A stretch of 64,000 nucleotides of DNA, from assembly GCF_018687675.1 (NCBI RefSeq), contig NZ_CP061302.1:1748192-1812191 (forward strand). The letters are read 5' to 3'. Source of the DNA: Polynucleobacter sp. MG-Unter2-18 (GTDB taxonomy: Bacteria; Pseudomonadota; Gammaproteobacteria; Burkholderiales; Burkholderiaceae). Shown here in pieces: positions 45,270 through 56,251 of this stretch; within the stretch, counting starts at the first letter, position 1, and every line of letters starts with the position of its first letter. The notes below the pieces were generated by a model that did no database searches, was not told the origin of the DNA, and saw nothing but the letters and a program-made list of their open reading frames with translations. Made by a program: the position numbers and the translations under genes.

Positions 45270-46427
45270 ATGTCAGTTGAGAACTTCGATATCGTAATTC
45301 AGGGTGGTGGTCCAGTCGGCCTAGCCTGTGCAGCATGGTCCTTGCAAAAATTTCCTGACGCAAAGATTGCACTGCTAGATCGTAATCCTGCAGATGACAC
45401 TGAATTAGCAGCTGCTGATAGCCGGGGGGTTGCCCTATCACACGGTAGCAAGCTGTTGTTAGATACCATCAATGCATGGCCTACTGAATGTGCTGATATT
45501 CATCGAGTACATGTCTCGCAAGCGGGCCGTTTCGGACGTGCTCTGATGACTCGCGAAGAACTTGGTCAAAAAGCCTTAGGCCACATCATTCGTTATCGCG
45601 ATATTCACCTTACTCTCCGTAAAGCCTTAAGAGCTATTCAAAAAAATAGTCCGCATTTTATTTGGAAACATATCGACCCCAATGCTGATGTTGAAAACAT
45701 TCAAGCCAAGTGTATTGTTCACGCTGAAGGTGGTTTATTTAAAACCCAAGACTGGGTGGAATCTGGCAGAGACTATGAGCAATCAGCTTTAGTTGGATTA
45801 GTGGAGGTTGAGAGTGCATCACCATTCGAAGCGTGGGAGCGCTTTACTTCTGAAGGACCTTTAGCCATTCTGCCAAGTCACTATGGCCCCAATATTCTGA
45901 ATCTGATTTGGTGCGGAACTACAAGTTCATCACAAGCACGTCTCGCTTTGAGTGATACTGATTTTCTGAAAAGCTTGCAATCCGAGTTCGGTTCACGCGT
46001 TGGACAATTTCTTAAAATCCAAGATCGCCGACTTTACGAGTTAGGACTCAACTACCGCAAAGACATTACCCAAGCTAACGAGGTTTGGATTGGCAATGCC
46101 GCCCAAACCTTGCATCCGGTTGCGGGACAAGGTCTCAACCTCGGATTACGGGACGCGTATCTCTTAGCAGAAAAACTGAGCATTCTTTTCTCCAAGTCGG
46201 AGGATCAAAAAACTCCTCTAGCCATCGAAACTACCTTGCAGGAATATGCCCAAAGTCGCAAGCTCGATCGGTCTGCCACTATAGGCCTCACCGACTTCAT
46301 GGCCAGGATCTTCACCTCTAATCTATTTCCCGTTGTGATTGGCCGTGGATTGGCTTTAACAGCCCTCCAGTGGCTTCCACCCATCAAAACCGCCTTAGCT
46401 CGCCAGATGATGTTTGGTAGGCGCTAA
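45270..46427 (+). CDS. UbiH/UbiF-type FAD-dependent hydroxylase
   Basis: Aromatic-ring hydroxylase of ubiquinone synthesis, class A flavoprotein monooxygenase. The ATG at 45270 (MSVENFDIVIQGGGPVGLACAAW) is used; a TTG 9 bp upstream is not needed. The 385 residues have the dinucleotide-binding GGGPVGLACAAW and the late FAD motif WIGNAAQTLHPVAGQGLNLGLRDAYLLAEKL. The DG motif region and the hydroxylated position (UbiH, UbiF, UbiM or UbiI) cannot be told from sequence alone. Lies between pepP and dusB. Confidence 0.9.
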   Translation: MSVENFDIVIQGGGPVGLACAAWSLQKFPDAKIALLDRNPADDTELAAADSRGVALSHGSKLLLDTINAWPTECADIHRVHVSQAGRFGRALMTREELGQKALGHIIRYRDIHLTLRKALRAIQKNSPHFIWKHIDPNADVENIQAKCIVHAEGGLFKTQDWVESGRDYEQSALVGLVEVESASPFEAWERFTSEGPLAILPSHYGPNILNLIWCGTTSSSQARLALSDTDFLKSLQSEFGSRVGQFLKIQDRRLYELGLNYRKDITQANEVWIGNAAQTLHPVAGQGLNLGLRDAYLLAEKLSILFSKSEDQKTPLAIETTLQEYAQSRKLDRSATIGLTDFMARIFTSNLFPVVIGRGLALTALQWLPPIKTALARQMMFGRR

Positions 46428-46472
46428 GAGGCTGAAATACCCTCCAAAATACAAGCATTCTTCATTTGATCT

Positions 46473-46497
46473 TAGGCATGGATTGTGCCTATTTTTT
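46473..46497 (+). terminator. Terminator after the ubiquinone hydroxylase gene
   Basis: TAGGCA (46473-46478) pairs with TGCCTA (46486-46491) around a 7-nt loop and is followed by TTTTTT. It sits in the 151-bp gap before dusB and suggests that dusB-fis starts its own transcript. Confidence 0.65.
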
Positions 46498-46578
46498 AGG
46501 CAAATGTAAGCTAAGTTGTGCTAAAGTGTCACCCTTTCCTCCAGCACTACAAGCCCTCCAAAACTTAGCCTGAAACAC

Positions 46579-47595
46579 ATGAAGATTGGCCCACACCTTC
46601 TTGCGAATAGATTATTTGTTGCCCCGATGGCCGGGGTAACGGATCGTCCATTTCGCCAGCTTTGCAAAAAGCTCGGCGCCGGTTATGCCGTATCTGAAAT
46701 GATTGCATCTAACGCTTTGCTTTGGAAGAGCGAGAAAACCCAACGTCGCGCTAACCATCAAGGTGAATTTAAGCCTATTGCAGTCCAAATTGCTGGGGCC
46801 GATCCGAGGATGATGGCAGCTGCCGCCAAACTTAATGTCGATCACGGCGCCCAGATTATTGATATCAATATGGGCTGCCCAGCCAAAAAGGTGTGCAATG
46901 TTGCGGCCGGTTCTGCGCTATTGAGAGACGAGCCATTAGTGCAGCAAATTTTAGAAGCCGTGGTTCAGGCGGTAGGGGTGGGGCCTGATGCAGTGCCTGT
47001 GACCTTGAAGATTCGGACGGGCTGGGATCGCGAACATAAAAATGCAATCGATATTGCGCGTCTCGCTGAGCAATCCGGCATCTCTATGCTGACTGTTCAC
47101 GGTCGTACGCGGGCTGACCTCTATCTCGGCGAAGCTGAGTATGAAACCATTACCGCAGTAAAGAATAGTGTTGCCATTCCCGTAGTTGCCAATGGCGACA
47201 TCACTACTCCAGAAAAAGCAGAATTTGTTTTAAAAGAAACCGGGGCCGATGCCATCATGATTGGTCGTGCCGCTCAAGGGCGTCCTTGGATCTTTCGTGA
47301 AATTAATCACTTTCTAGAAACGGGCGGTAAATTACCAACACCAAAGATTAATGAGATTCAAGAGATCATGAATGCTCATCTCGTCGATCATTATGAGTTT
47401 TACGGTGAATACGTTGGTTTGCGCACGGCACGCAAGCACATCGGTTGGTACTGCAAGGGCTTACGTGACTCTCATGCTTTTCGCCAAAGAATGAATACTG
47501 CCGATGATTGCAAAACTCAATTGCAAATGGTGAATGATTTTTTTAATGAAATGAAATCCCATTCAGATCGTTTGTTATTTTTAGAAGCAGCCTAA
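46579..47595 (+). CDS. dusB: tRNA-dihydrouridine synthase B
   Basis: FMN-dependent reductase of tRNA uridines. The 338-residue protein has the TIM-barrel motifs FVAPMAGVTDRPFRQLCKKLGAGYAVSEM, QIIDINMGCPAKKVCNVAAGSALL with catalytic Cys106, LTVHGRTRADLYLGEAEYETI, and PVVANGDITTPEKAEF / GADAIMIGRAAQGRPWIFREI for flavin and phosphate. The C-terminal helical part has CKGLRDSHAFRQRMN. It precedes fis, as in E. coli where dusB-fis form an operon. Confidence 0.96.
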   Translation: MKIGPHLLANRLFVAPMAGVTDRPFRQLCKKLGAGYAVSEMIASNALLWKSEKTQRRANHQGEFKPIAVQIAGADPRMMAAAAKLNVDHGAQIIDINMGCPAKKVCNVAAGSALLRDEPLVQQILEAVVQAVGVGPDAVPVTLKIRTGWDREHKNAIDIARLAEQSGISMLTVHGRTRADLYLGEAEYETITAVKNSVAIPVVANGDITTPEKAEFVLKETGADAIMIGRAAQGRPWIFREINHFLETGGKLPTPKINEIQEIMNAHLVDHYEFYGEYVGLRTARKHIGWYCKGLRDSHAFRQRMNTADDCKTQLQMVNDFFNEMKSHSDRLLFLEAA

Positions 47596-47620
47596 ATTTA
47601 GTTTTTTATTTAATTTATCT

Positions 47621-47860
47621 ATGACTAATAAGCACCCCATCACCGAATGTATTGAGACACAGCTCCAAGGTTATCTGGACGACCTCAAAGGAACACCCCC
47701 CTCTGACCTATACCAAATGGTTCTCGCAGTGGTTGAAAAGCCAATGCTGGAATTAGTAATGCAGCATGCAAAGCAGAATCAATCCTTAGCTGCGCAGTAC
47801 CTAGGCATCAACCGCAATACGCTGCACAAGAAATTAGTTGAACACCAGCTCCTGAAGTAA
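47621..47860 (+). CDS. fis: Fis family DNA-binding protein
   Basis: A 79-residue nucleoid protein of the Fis family. The C-terminal helix-turn-helix reads AKQNQSLAAQYLGINRNTLHKKLVEHQLLK. The N-terminal part (ITECIETQLQGYLDDLKGTPPSDLYQMVLAVVEKPMLELVMQH) corresponds to the dimerisation helices, shorter than the 98 residues of E. coli Fis because the mobile N-terminal beta-hairpin is missing. It lies 25 bp after dusB and upstream of purH. Confidence 0.93.
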   Translation: MTNKHPITECIETQLQGYLDDLKGTPPSDLYQMVLAVVEKPMLELVMQHAKQNQSLAAQYLGINRNTLHKKLVEHQLLK

Positions 47861-47908
47861 GTCAGACCCCATTTGCAAATTCTTGATTAATCAAACCTTT
47901 CGAAAAAT

Positions 47909-49489
47909 ATGATCCGCACAGCCTTACTCTCTGTTTCTGATAAAAATGGCATTGTGCCGTTCGCTAAAGCCCTCCATGAACAAGGCATCAAGCTGATCTC
48001 TACTGGTGGCACTGCAAAACTCTTAGCTCAAAATAATCTGCCCGTCGTAGAAGTATCTTCACTTACCCAGTTTCCAGAAATGCTCGATGGCCGCGTAAAG
48101 ACCTTGCATCCGATGGTGCATGGTGGCCTATTAGCTCGCCGAGATTTTCCAGATCATATGGCTGCATTGAAAGAGCATGGTATCGGTACGATCGATATGC
48201 TCGTGATTAACCTCTATCCATTTAACGAAACAGTTGCCAAAGTAGATTGTTCATTTGAAGATGCAGTGGAGAACATTGATATTGGTGGCCCAGCGATGTT
48301 GCGTGCTGCTGCCAAGAACCACCAAGATGTCACTGTATTGATTTCTCCAGACGATTACGCACCCATTCTCGAAGAGATGAAAACGAATCAGAATGTAGTT
48401 TCTTATAAAACTAATTTAGGTCTGGCCAAAAAAGTATTTGCCCATACAGCCCAATACGATGGTGCAATTGCAAATTATTTATCTGCATTAGGCGATGACC
48501 TCGATCACAAAAAACGTTCCGCCTATCCAGAAACACTACACCTTGCCTTTGAAAAAGTACAAGAGATGCGTTACGGTGAGAACCCACACCAATCAGCTGC
48601 TTTCTATAAAGATATTGATCCAGTTGTTGGCTCGCTTGCTAATTACAAACAATTGCAAGGCAAGGAACTTTCTTATAACAATATCGCTGATGCAGACTCT
48701 GCTTGGGAATGCGTCAAGAGTTTTACTGGTAACGCTGGTGGTGCCGCAGCCTGCGTCATCATCAAACACGCTAACCCTTGTGGCGTGGCCGTTGCTGCCA
48801 ACGCCCTTGAGGCCTATCAAAAGGCTTTCAAAACAGATCCAAGTTCAGCCTTTGGTGGAATCATCGCTTTTAACGTGCCCTGTGATGGCGCTGCAGCTGA
48901 AGCGATTTCTAAGCAGTTCGTAGAGGTGCTAATTGCTCCTAGCTTTAGTGATGAAGCAAAGGCCATCTTCGCTACGAAACAAAATGTGCGTCTCTTAGAG
49001 ATTCCTCTGGGCAATGCATTTAATGCTTTTGACTTTAAACGTGTTGGTGGTGGCTTGCTAGTTCAGTCTCCTGATGCAAAGAACGTCCTTGAGAGCGAAA
49101 TGCGGGTTGTCAGCAAACGTCTTCCAACTCCAAGTGAAATGCACGACATGATGTTTGCATGGCGTGTTGCGAAGTTCGTAAAGTCTAATGCGATTGTGTA
49201 TTGTGCCAACGGCATGACGCTGGGTATTGGTGCTGGCCAAATGAGTCGTGTCGACTCTGCTCGTATGGCAAGTATTAAGGCAGAGAATGCTGGACTCAGC
49301 CTCAAAGGCTCTGCAGTAGCAAGTGATGCCTTTTTCCCATTTCGTGATGGCTTAGATGTCGTTGTAAATGGTGGCGCAAGTTGTGCCATTCAACCGGGTG
49401 GCAGTATGCGTGATGATGAAATCATTGCGGCAGCCAATGAACATGGTATTGCTATGATCTTTACCGGCACACGCCATTTCCGTCACTAA
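47909..49489 (+). CDS. purH: Bifunctional AICAR transformylase / IMP cyclohydrolase
   Basis: Carries the last two steps of purine synthesis to IMP. The 526-residue protein has the N-terminal MGS-like IMP cyclohydrolase domain ([55 protein letters not shown]) and the C-terminal AICARFT domain with the Lys-His pair region [14 protein letters not shown] and [32 protein letters not shown] and [13 protein letters not shown] close it. Follows fis by 48 bp; ruvC starts 6 bp after its stop. Confidence 0.97.
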   Translation: MIRTALLSVSDKNGIVPFAKALHEQGIKLISTGGTAKLLAQNNLPVVEVSSLTQFPEMLDGRVKTLHPMVHGGLLARRDFPDHMAALKEHGIGTIDMLVINLYPFNETVAKVDCSFEDAVENIDIGGPAMLRAAAKNHQDVTVLISPDDYAPILEEMKTNQNVVSYKTNLGLAKKVFAHTAQYDGAIANYLSALGDDLDHKKRSAYPETLHLAFEKVQEMRYGENPHQSAAFYKDIDPVVGSLANYKQLQGKELSYNNIADADSAWECVKSFTGNAGGAAACVIIKHANPCGVAVAANALEAYQKAFKTDPSSAFGGIIAFNVPCDGAAAEAISKQFVEVLIAPSFSDEAKAIFATKQNVRLLEIPLGNAFNAFDFKRVGGGLLVQSPDAKNVLESEMRVVSKRLPTPSEMHDMMFAWRVAKFVKSNAIVYCANGMTLGIGAGQMSRVDSARMASIKAENAGLSLKGSAVASDAFFPFRDGLDVVVNGGASCAIQPGGSMRDDEIIAAANEHGIAMIFTGTRHFRH

Positions 49490-49495
49490 TCACTT

Positions 49496-50017
49496 ATGCG
49501 CTGGATAGGAATCGACCCAGGTCTACGAACAACTGGTTTTGGTGTCATTGATGTCAATGGCCAAAAGCTGAGCTATGTAGCCTCTGGGACAATTGAAAGT
49601 GGTGATCCAGACCAAGGCCTTCCTGTGAGATTAGGAATCTTGTATGCGGGCATTAAAGAAGTGTTGGAGACTTACCATCCAGAGCAAGCGGCTATTGAAG
49701 AGGTGTTTCTCAACGTCAATCCTCGCTCCACCCTCATGCTGGGGCAAGCTCGAGGTGCAGTAATTGCTGCCTTAGTATCTGATAAGCTCCCCGTTGCTGA
49801 ATACAGCGCACTGAGAATAAAGCAATCCATCGTAGGAACCGGTAGAGCGACTAAGCCACAAGTTCAAGAAATGGTAAAACGTTTGCTGCGTCTGAGCCGC
49901 GCCCCAGGAACGGATGCTGCAGATGCTTTGGGGGTAGCGATTTGCGCTGCACATCATGCCCAAATCCCAAAAGCAATTACTAACGCTCTTGCACCCAAAA
50001 AGAGTAGCAAGAAATAA
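49496..50017 (+). CDS. ruvC: Holliday junction endonuclease RuvC
   Basis: Resolves four-way junctions by symmetric nicking. The 173-residue RNase H-fold protein shows the metal ligands in [17 protein letters not shown] (Asp7), [23 protein letters not shown] and [19 protein letters not shown] with its Asp pair. The order purH-ruvC-ruvA-ruvB is common in betaproteobacteria. No LexA box is visible ahead of it, so SOS control of this ruv set is not supported by the sequence. Confidence 0.96.
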   Translation: MRWIGIDPGLRTTGFGVIDVNGQKLSYVASGTIESGDPDQGLPVRLGILYAGIKEVLETYHPEQAAIEEVFLNVNPRSTLMLGQARGAVIAALVSDKLPVAEYSALRIKQSIVGTGRATKPQVQEMVKRLLRLSRAPGTDAADALGVAICAAHHAQIPKAITNALAPKKSSKK

Positions 50018-50043
50018 CAATCTAAACAGGTTAAGATCTTGAC

Positions 50044-50628
50044 ATGATTGGTCGCATTCAAGGAATTCTCGTTTCAGTTCATCCACCCCGCCTCTTGGTG
50101 GATTGCCAAGGTGTTGGCTATGAGATCGATGTGCCCATGAGTACCCTGTACCAATTGCCAGAGACCAATCAAAAAATTACACTACTCACCCATTTCCAAG
50201 TCCGAGAAGATGCGCAGCAACTCTTTGGATTTGCCACTGAAACTGAGCGTGAAGCATTTAGACAACTGATTAAGATCAGCGGCGTTGGTTCGCGCACGGC
50301 ACTTGCGGTACTTTCTGGCATGAGCGTCAATGAATTGGCACAAGCGATTGCTATGCAAGAGGCAGGGCGCCTAACTCAAGTACCTGGTATTGGCAAAAAG
50401 ACTGCAGAGCGTCTTTGCCTTGAGCTGAAAGGGAAGTTAGCTCCAGATTTAGGAATTGTTGGCGGTAAGCCTCAAGTAGTTGAAGCAAGCAGCGAGGTAT
50501 TACAAGCCTTATTGGCGCTGGGCTACTCAGAAAAAGAGGCTCATCTTGCCCTCAAACAAATCCCGCCAGATACCACCGTATCAGATGGTATCCGCATGGG
50601 TCTGAAATACCTCTCGAAGTCTTCATAA
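50044..50628 (+). CDS. ruvA: Holliday junction helicase accessory protein RuvA
   Basis: Tetrameric junction-binding protein that targets RuvB. The 194 residues have the N-terminal OB fold ([40 protein letters not shown]), the helix-hairpin-helix region [20 protein letters not shown] and [23 protein letters not shown], and the C-terminal domain III with [20 protein letters not shown] that contacts RuvB. Begins 26 bp after ruvC. Confidence 0.97.
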   Translation: MIGRIQGILVSVHPPRLLVDCQGVGYEIDVPMSTLYQLPETNQKITLLTHFQVREDAQQLFGFATETEREAFRQLIKISGVGSRTALAVLSGMSVNELAQAIAMQEAGRLTQVPGIGKKTAERLCLELKGKLAPDLGIVGGKPQVVEASSEVLQALLALGYSEKEAHLALKQIPPDTTVSDGIRMGLKYLSKSS

Positions 50629-50659
50629 CTAGTCACCTAAACACCACTACACTTGCAGT

Positions 50660-51727
50660 ATGGCAATCCACACAGAAGACCTTAGCTCAATCCCCGAAGG
50701 TTTACCGGAAGCTAATGACCGCATCGTTAGTGGTGCAGCAGGCAATTCTGAAGCCTTTTTTGAAAGGGCTCTACGTCCCAAACAACTTGATGAGTATGTT
50801 GGCCAAACTAAGGCTCGCGCCCAATTAGAGATTTTCATTACAGCAACCAGAGCAAGACAAGAAGCGCTTGACCATGTTCTCCTTTTTGGCCCTCCTGGAC
50901 TTGGCAAGACTACTCTAGCCCACATCATCGCCAGAGAGCTTGGAGTGAACTTACGCCAAACCAGTGGCCCGGTTCTGGATAGGCCTGGTGACCTTGCTGC
51001 ATTACTCACCAATTTAGAAGCAAACGATGTGCTCTTTATTGATGAAATTCATCGCCTCTCTCCGGTAGTGGAAGAAATCCTATATCCGGCTCTTGAGGAC
51101 TACAGCCTAGATATCATGATTGGCGAAGGTCCCGCAGCGCGTAGCGTCAAGATTGATCTCAAGCCGTTTACATTGATCGGGGCAACCACTCGTGCTGGCA
51201 TGCTCACTAACCCGCTACGTGATCGCTTTGGCATTGTGGCAAGACTCGAGTTCTACACTACTGAAGAGCTCACCAAAATTATTACGCGTTCTGCCAGCTT
51301 ACTTAAAGCCGATATTGACCCTGAAGGGTCAGTTGAGATTGCGAAGCGCGCTAGAGGCACTCCACGTATTGCTAATCGTCTATTGCGTCGTGTACGGGAC
51401 TATGCCGAAGTCAAAGGCACTGGCACCATCACTAAAGAAATGGCCGATGCCGCATTGAAGATGCTTGACGTAGATCCAAGCGGCTTCGATGTCATGGACC
51501 GCAAATTACTTGAAGCTATCTTGCACAAATTTGATGGTGGCCCTGTAGGTATTGATAACTTAGCAGCTGCTATTGGCGAGGAGCGTGTCACTATTGAGGA
51601 TGTATTGGAGCCTTACCTGATTCAGCAAGGTTACCTACAAAGGACCTCCAGAGGAAGAGTGGCAACACGTCAGGCTTATGAGCATTTTGGGCTCACACCA
51701 CCAAGTAACTCGGCAATAGAGTCCTAA
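50660..51727 (+). CDS. ruvB: Holliday junction DNA helicase RuvB
   Basis: AAA+ motor that drives branch migration with RuvA. The 355-residue protein has Walker A GPPGLGKT (77-84), Walker [11 protein letters not shown], sensor 1 [11 protein letters not shown], the arginine-finger segment [16 protein letters not shown] and the winged-helix C-terminus around [26 protein letters not shown]. Its stop is 3 bp from the stop of the convergent tyrS, with no terminator hairpin between them. Confidence 0.98.
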   Translation: MAIHTEDLSSIPEGLPEANDRIVSGAAGNSEAFFERALRPKQLDEYVGQTKARAQLEIFITATRARQEALDHVLLFGPPGLGKTTLAHIIARELGVNLRQTSGPVLDRPGDLAALLTNLEANDVLFIDEIHRLSPVVEEILYPALEDYSLDIMIGEGPAARSVKIDLKPFTLIGATTRAGMLTNPLRDRFGIVARLEFYTTEELTKIITRSASLLKADIDPEGSVEIAKRARGTPRIANRLLRRVRDYAEVKGTGTITKEMADAALKMLDVDPSGFDVMDRKLLEAILHKFDGGPVGIDNLAAAIGEERVTIEDVLEPYLIQQGYLQRTSRGRVATRQAYEHFGLTPPSNSAIES

Positions 51728-51730
51728 GAC

Positions 51731-52963
51731 TTAACTTAGAGTTACCTTAGCAAACTTACGTTTTCCTACCTGTACAACATAGGTACCAGCCTCAAGCTTA
51801 AATTGCTTATCAGCAACTGTTACACCATCAATCTTCACACCGTTTTGCTCGATGTTACGCATAGCTTCTGATGTCGATGGTGCCAATCCAGCAGCCTTGA
51901 GTAGGTTGGCAATCCCTATCGGTGCACCCGAAATATTTACCTCAGGAATGTCATCTGGCACACCACCTTTGGCTCGGTGATTAAAGTCTTCAAGCGCTTT
52001 TTCTGCTGCGGCTTGTGAGTGAAAGCGTGCCACGATTTCTTGTGCGAGCAGCACTTTGCAATCTTTAGGATTTCTACCGGCAGCAACTTCTTGCTTCATT
52101 AAGTCAATCTCTGCCATAGGACGGAATGACAATAATGTGAAGTAATCCCACATCAATTCATCGGAAATACTCAAGAGCTTGCCAAACATCTCGCCAGCAG
52201 GCTCACTGATGCCAATGTAATTCCCTTTGGACTTACTCATCTTATCCGCGCCATCTAAACCGACGAGGAGTGGCATGGTCAAAATACATTGCGGTTCTTG
52301 TCCATACTCACGTTGGAGTTCACGTCCGACTAAGAGATTAAATTTCTGATCAGTACCACCAAGTTCTAGGTCGCTCTTCAAAGCGACAGAGTCATAGCCC
52401 TGCATCAATGGATACAAGAACTCATGCACCGAAATCGGTACGCCACTGCGGTAGCGCTTAGTAAAGTCATCACGCTCCAACATTTGGGCAACGGTATATC
52501 TGGCAGCCAACTGAATCATGCCGCGTGCGCCTAGTGGATCACACCACTCGCTGTTATAGCGGACTTCAGTTTTAGCGGGATCGAGCACCATGCTTGCTTG
52601 ACGATAGTAAGTCTGAGCATTGACAGCAATTTCTTCAGCAGTCAGCGGTGGGCGTGTTGCGTTCCGTCCAGAAGGATCACCAATCATGCTCGTGAAATCG
52701 CCAATCAAGAAAATCACGGTATGACCTAAATCTTGGAGCTGGCGTAATTTATTCAGAACAACCGTATGGCCTAAATGAATATCTGGGGCAGTGGGGTCTA
52801 ATCCCAACTTAATACGCAAAGGAATACCCGTTGCTTGGCTCTTAGCTAGCTTTTGAATCCAATCCGCCTCAACCAGTAACTCATCACAACCTCTTTTTGT
52901 TACTTCAAGGGCTGCAAAAACTTCGGGAGTCAGTGGGTATTTTTGTTCTGGTTTAGCCGTCAT
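51731..52963 (-). CDS. tyrS: Tyrosyl-tRNA synthetase
   Basis: Class I synthetase charging tRNA-Tyr. The ATG at 52963 ([19 protein letters not shown]) gives 410 residues; the open frame continues 165 bp upstream across the start of anmK and is not credible there. Motifs are HLGH (63-66) in [18 protein letters not shown], the Tyr-binding [14 protein letters not shown], and [12 protein letters not shown]. An S4 RNA-binding domain ends it ([14 protein letters not shown]). Divergent from anmK with 89 bp between. Confidence 0.97.
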   Translation of the reverse strand: MTAKPEQKYPLTPEVFAALEVTKRGCDELLVEADWIQKLAKSQATGIPLRIKLGLDPTAPDIHLGHTVVLNKLRQLQDLGHTVIFLIGDFTSMIGDPSGRNATRPPLTAEEIAVNAQTYYRQASMVLDPAKTEVRYNSEWCDPLGARGMIQLAARYTVAQMLERDDFTKRYRSGVPISVHEFLYPLMQGYDSVALKSDLELGGTDQKFNLLVGRELQREYGQEPQCILTMPLLVGLDGADKMSKSKGNYIGISEPAGEMFGKLLSISDELMWDYFTLLSFRPMAEIDLMKQEVAAGRNPKDCKVLLAQEIVARFHSQAAAEKALEDFNHRAKGGVPDDIPEVNISGAPIGIANLLKAAGLAPSTSEAMRNIEQNGVKIDGVTVADKQFKLEAGTYVVQVGKRKFAKVTLS

Positions 52964-53052
52964 GCTGTATTGGTGAACTGATTCGGTTAAATTAGTATTT
53001 AGATTGCTAAAGCATAATTGTCGCATTCCTGAGAACAAAGCCCTGATACCGC

Positions 53053-54183
53053 ATGAATAAGCCCCATCCACTCTATATTGGCCTGATGTCTGGCACCAGC
53101 CTAGATGGGATAGATGCCGTACTGGCAAAGATTGAGAAGGCTGGTGATACCAGCCTTCTGGGCTCCATAAGCCTTGCCTTTAGCCCTGAATTACGCAAAG
53201 CCCTTCTGGACTTACAGAGTCCCGGACCAAACGAGATTCACCGGGAAAATCAGGCGGCCAATGCCCTAGCGCTAGCTTATGCAGATGCAGTCAAGCAATT
53301 ACTTACTCAAGCCAAGCTTTCTGCCTCAGATATTAGTGCGATCGGTGCTCATGGCCAGACAATTCGCCATCAAGCTAATCTTGCCCATCATCTGGCCTAT
53401 ACACACCAAACTCTCAACCCAGCGCTTCTTGCAGAGCTGACCGGAATTGATGTCATCGCAGACTTTAGAAGTCGCGACCTTGCTGCTGGTGGTCATGGTG
53501 CCCCCTTAGTGCCAGCCTTTCATGCACAGCAGTTTGCTGCAGATAAAAATATCGCCGTACTCAATCTTGGCGGCATTGCAAACCTGACACTATTATCCAA
53601 AGACACTGAAGTAAAAGGCTTTGATTGTGGTCCTGGCAATATGTTGATGGATGCCTGGATTGCGGAACAACAAGGCCATGCATTTGATGAAAATGGTACT
53701 TGGGCATCACAAGGCAAAGTCAATCAAGCACTACTTGCAAGAATGATGACTGATTCATTTTTTGCAAAAGCTCCGCCAAAAAGTACAGGCCGTGACGACT
53801 TTCATCTAGAGTGGCTCCAAAAGTATATTGGTGCAGAAAACATCAACTCAGAGGATGTGCAAGCTACGCTACTGCAACTGACTGTGGACTCGTCACTGCA
53901 AGCAGTGCTACGTTATGCACCGCAAACCCAGATTCTCATTGTCTGTGGTGGTGGTGCCCGCAATACTGCATTACTAGACGTATTTAAAGCCAGAGCTAAA
54001 GAGATATTTAAAAACTCACTCGATATCATGACCAGCGATATGTTTGGTATTGATCCACAACTAGTAGAGGGTCTTGCATTCGCATGGTTGGCATGGGCTC
54101 ATAAAGAAAAACGGCCAGCAAATCTGCCAGCCGTTACGGGAGCGAAAGGTCCTAGGATTCTAGGCGCTTGCTATCCAGCTTAA
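53053..54183 (+). CDS. anmK: Anhydro-N-acetylmuramic acid kinase
   Basis: Opens 1,6-anhydro-MurNAc and phosphorylates it to MurNAc-6-phosphate in cell-wall recycling. The 376-residue protein has the sugar-kinase-fold motifs [68 protein letters not shown] and [14 protein letters not shown]. In the window it completes the amgK-murU salvage route, although the genes are about 9 kb apart. Its start region lies within an upstream extension of the tyrS frame, which is a shadow. Confidence 0.96.
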   Translation: MNKPHPLYIGLMSGTSLDGIDAVLAKIEKAGDTSLLGSISLAFSPELRKALLDLQSPGPNEIHRENQAANALALAYADAVKQLLTQAKLSASDISAIGAHGQTIRHQANLAHHLAYTHQTLNPALLAELTGIDVIADFRSRDLAAGGHGAPLVPAFHAQQFAADKNIAVLNLGGIANLTLLSKDTEVKGFDCGPGNMLMDAWIAEQQGHAFDENGTWASQGKVNQALLARMMTDSFFAKAPPKSTGRDDFHLEWLQKYIGAENINSEDVQATLLQLTVDSSLQAVLRYAPQTQILIVCGGGARNTALLDVFKARAKEIFKNSLDIMTSDMFGIDPQLVEGLAFAWLAWAHKEKRPANLPAVTGAKGPRILGACYPA

Positions 54184-54199
54184 GTTATTAAACCTATTC

Positions 54200-54586
54200 T
54201 TATGCGGAGAAAGAAGAACCACAACCGCAAGTTGTTTGCGCGTTAGGATTCTTAATCACAAACTGTGAGCCGTTGATATCTTCTTTGTAATCAATCTCAG
54301 CGCCAACTAAATATTGGAAGCTCATCGAATCAACCAGTAAAGTCACGCCATTCTTTTCAAATAGGGTGTCATCTTCGTTCACAGCGTCATCAAATGTGAA
54401 TCCGTACTGAAATCCTGAACAACCGCCACCTTGAACAAACACGCGTAACTTCAATTCTGGATTACCTTCTTCAGCAATCAAGTCAGCCACTTTTGCAGCG
54501 GCGCTATCCGTGAACACCAATGGGGTTGGTGGCTCGGCTAAGTCTTGTGCCGGTTGCGTAATTTCTTGCGTAGCTAATTGGGTCAT
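54200..54586 (-). CDS. erpA: Iron-sulfur insertion protein ErpA
   Basis: A-type carrier that delivers [4Fe-4S] clusters to essential enzymes such as IspG and IspH. The 128-residue protein has the three A-type Cys at Cys56 ([12 protein letters not shown]) and Cys120/Cys122 ([11 protein letters not shown]). The N-terminal 20 residues ([20 protein letters not shown]) are a longer variable extension. In the common order erpA sits near argC and rpsI-rplM, as here. Confidence 0.96.
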   Translation of the reverse strand: MTQLATQEITQPAQDLAEPPTPLVFTDSAAAKVADLIAEEGNPELKLRVFVQGGGCSGFQYGFTFDDAVNEDDTLFEKNGVTLLVDSMSFQYLVGAEIDYKEDINGSQFVIKNPNAQTTCGCGSSFSA

Positions 54587-54669
54587 GATTTGCTCCTAAT
54601 TCAAAAGGCGATAGTTTATTTTAGGCTTTTAATTCCAAGTGTGCTGAAGGGTCTTTCCAGTTGACTCCA

Positions 54670-55728
54670 TTATGGTGAAACGGCAATCTGTGTCAATCCA
54701 GTGGTCTCAGGCAAGCCAAACATCAGGTTCATACACTGAACCCCTTGGCCTGAAGCACCCTTTACTAGGTTATCCTCAACCACCAAAATTACTAAAGTAT
54801 CACCATCACTAGGGCGGTGAACGGCAATCCGCAAACCATTGCTACCCCTCACTGAGCGTGTTTCTGGATGGCTACCCGCCGGCATCACATCTACAAAAGG
54901 CTCACCTTTGTAGAAATCTTCGTAGAGCTTTTGGAAATCTACCTTCATTCCAGCCTCTGTCAAGCGCACATATAAGGTTGAATGAATACCCCTAATCATA
55001 GGCGTTAAGTGCGGCACAAATGTCAGACCAATCTGATCGTGACCGGCAATAGCCTTCAAGCCTTGAACAATTTCTGGAAGATGGCGGTGGCCTTTAACAG
55101 CATAAGCTTTGAAGTTATCAGCAGATTCTGACAATAAAGTCCCAATTTCTGCCTTGCGTCCAGCACCTGAAGTACCCGACTTAGAATCAGAAATAATATG
55201 CGTGCCATCAATGAGCTGTTTACCACCGGTAGACTTTGGTGAAAGCAGTGGAGCAAGTCCAAGCTGCACAGAGGTGGGGTAACAACCAGCTAAACCCACG
55301 ACGCGGGCTTTCTTAATTGCCTCACGATTGATCTCAGCCAAACCATAAACCGCTTCAGCCAAAATTTCTGGGCAGCCATGTTCCATACCGTACCACTTGG
55401 AAAATTCTTTGACATCCTTCAAACGAAAGTCAGCAGCAAGATCCAAAATCTTCACATTGTTAGCAAGTAATTCTTTTGCTTGTGCCATTGCCACGCCATG
55501 TGGTGTTGCAAAGAACACAACATCACATTCATTTAATTTGGCTTCATCCGGTGTAGTGAACTTGAGATCAATCCGACCACGCAAAGAGGGGAACATTTCC
55601 GAGACTGGCATGCCAGCCTCTGTGCGTGAAGTAATTGCCTGAATTTGAACTTCGGGGTGCTGCGCCAGCAAGCGCAGTAGTTCCACTCCGGTATATCCAG
55701 TGCCACCTACGATGCCAACTTTAATCAT
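54670..55728 (-). CDS. argC: N-acetyl-gamma-glutamyl-phosphate reductase
   Basis: NADPH-dependent reductase, third step of arginine synthesis. The ATG at 55728 has GGAG upstream and starts the family sequence [21 protein letters not shown] with the NADP-binding loop. The active Cys149 is in [19 protein letters not shown]. The C-terminal domain has GHRHLPEI and [17 protein letters not shown]. Length 352 residues is that of the long (type 1) form. It lies between erpA and the rplM-rpsI operon. Confidence 0.96.
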   Translation of the reverse strand: MIKVGIVGGTGYTGVELLRLLAQHPEVQIQAITSRTEAGMPVSEMFPSLRGRIDLKFTTPDEAKLNECDVVFFATPHGVAMAQAKELLANNVKILDLAADFRLKDVKEFSKWYGMEHGCPEILAEAVYGLAEINREAIKKARVVGLAGCYPTSVQLGLAPLLSPKSTGGKQLIDGTHIISDSKSGTSGAGRKAEIGTLLSESADNFKAYAVKGHRHLPEIVQGLKAIAGHDQIGLTFVPHLTPMIRGIHSTLYVRLTEAGMKVDFQKLYEDFYKGEPFVDVMPAGSHPETRSVRGSNGLRIAVHRPSDGDTLVILVVEDNLVKGASGQGVQCMNLMFGLPETTGLTQIAVSP

Positions 55729-55790
55729 GCCATTCTCCAAAATACTGACAGATGAATTTTATCTCTCTAATACCTAGATTGTAGAAACAA

Positions 55791-55814
55791 AAAGGGCCGC
55801 TTGCGCGACCCTTT
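55791..55814 (-). terminator. Terminator of rplM-rpsI
   Basis: AAAGGGCCGC (55791-55800) pairs with GCGACCCTTT (55805-55814), allowing one G-T pair, around a short loop. On the minus strand TTTTTGTTTC follows. It ends the ribosomal operon 27 bp after rpsI. Confidence 0.85.
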
Positions 55815-55840
55815 CGATAAAACTGAAGCGACTGAAAGAA

Positions 55841-56242
55841 TTAGCGCTTGCTGAACTGCTTACGACGACGCGCGCCATGCAGACCAACTTTTTTACGCTC
55901 AACTTCACGAGCATCGCGAGTTACCAAGCCTGCTTTAGACAGGGTCGGCTTCAAAGCGTTGTCGTAGTCGATCAATGCACGAGTAACACCATGACGAACT
56001 GCACCAGCTTGACCAGTTTCACCGCCACCGCTAACGTTTACTTTGATATCAAAGGTTGTTAGGTGAGCTGTGAGAGCCAAAGGCTGACGAGCGATCATGC
56101 GTGATGTTTCGCGAGCAAAGTAAGCATCGATAGGTTTACCGTTAACAGTAATCTCACCTTTGCCAGATTTAATGAATACACGTGCTACAGAGCTCTTGCG
56201 ACGACCTGTCCCGTAGTTCCAATTTCCGTAATTAATAGCCAT
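55841..56242 (-). CDS. rpsI: 30S ribosomal protein S9
   Basis: S9/uS9, whose C-terminal tail contacts P-site tRNA. The 133-residue protein begins [42 protein letters not shown] and has [23 protein letters not shown]. It ends in the basic tail [15 protein letters not shown], with the terminal Lys-Arg typical for the family. Follows rplM by 9 bp in the universal rplM-rpsI order. Confidence 0.98.
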   Translation of the reverse strand: MAINYGNWNYGTGRRKSSVARVFIKSGKGEITVNGKPIDAYFARETSRMIARQPLALTAHLTTFDIKVNVSGGGETGQAGAVRHGVTRALIDYDNALKPTLSKAGLVTRDAREVERKKVGLHGARRRKQFSKR

Positions 56243-56251
56243 TTGGTTTCC

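Noticed and set aside
52964..53128. Upstream extension of the tyrS frame by 55 codons
   Set aside because: It crosses the anmK start and has no family similarity; the ATG at 52963 gives the normal length.
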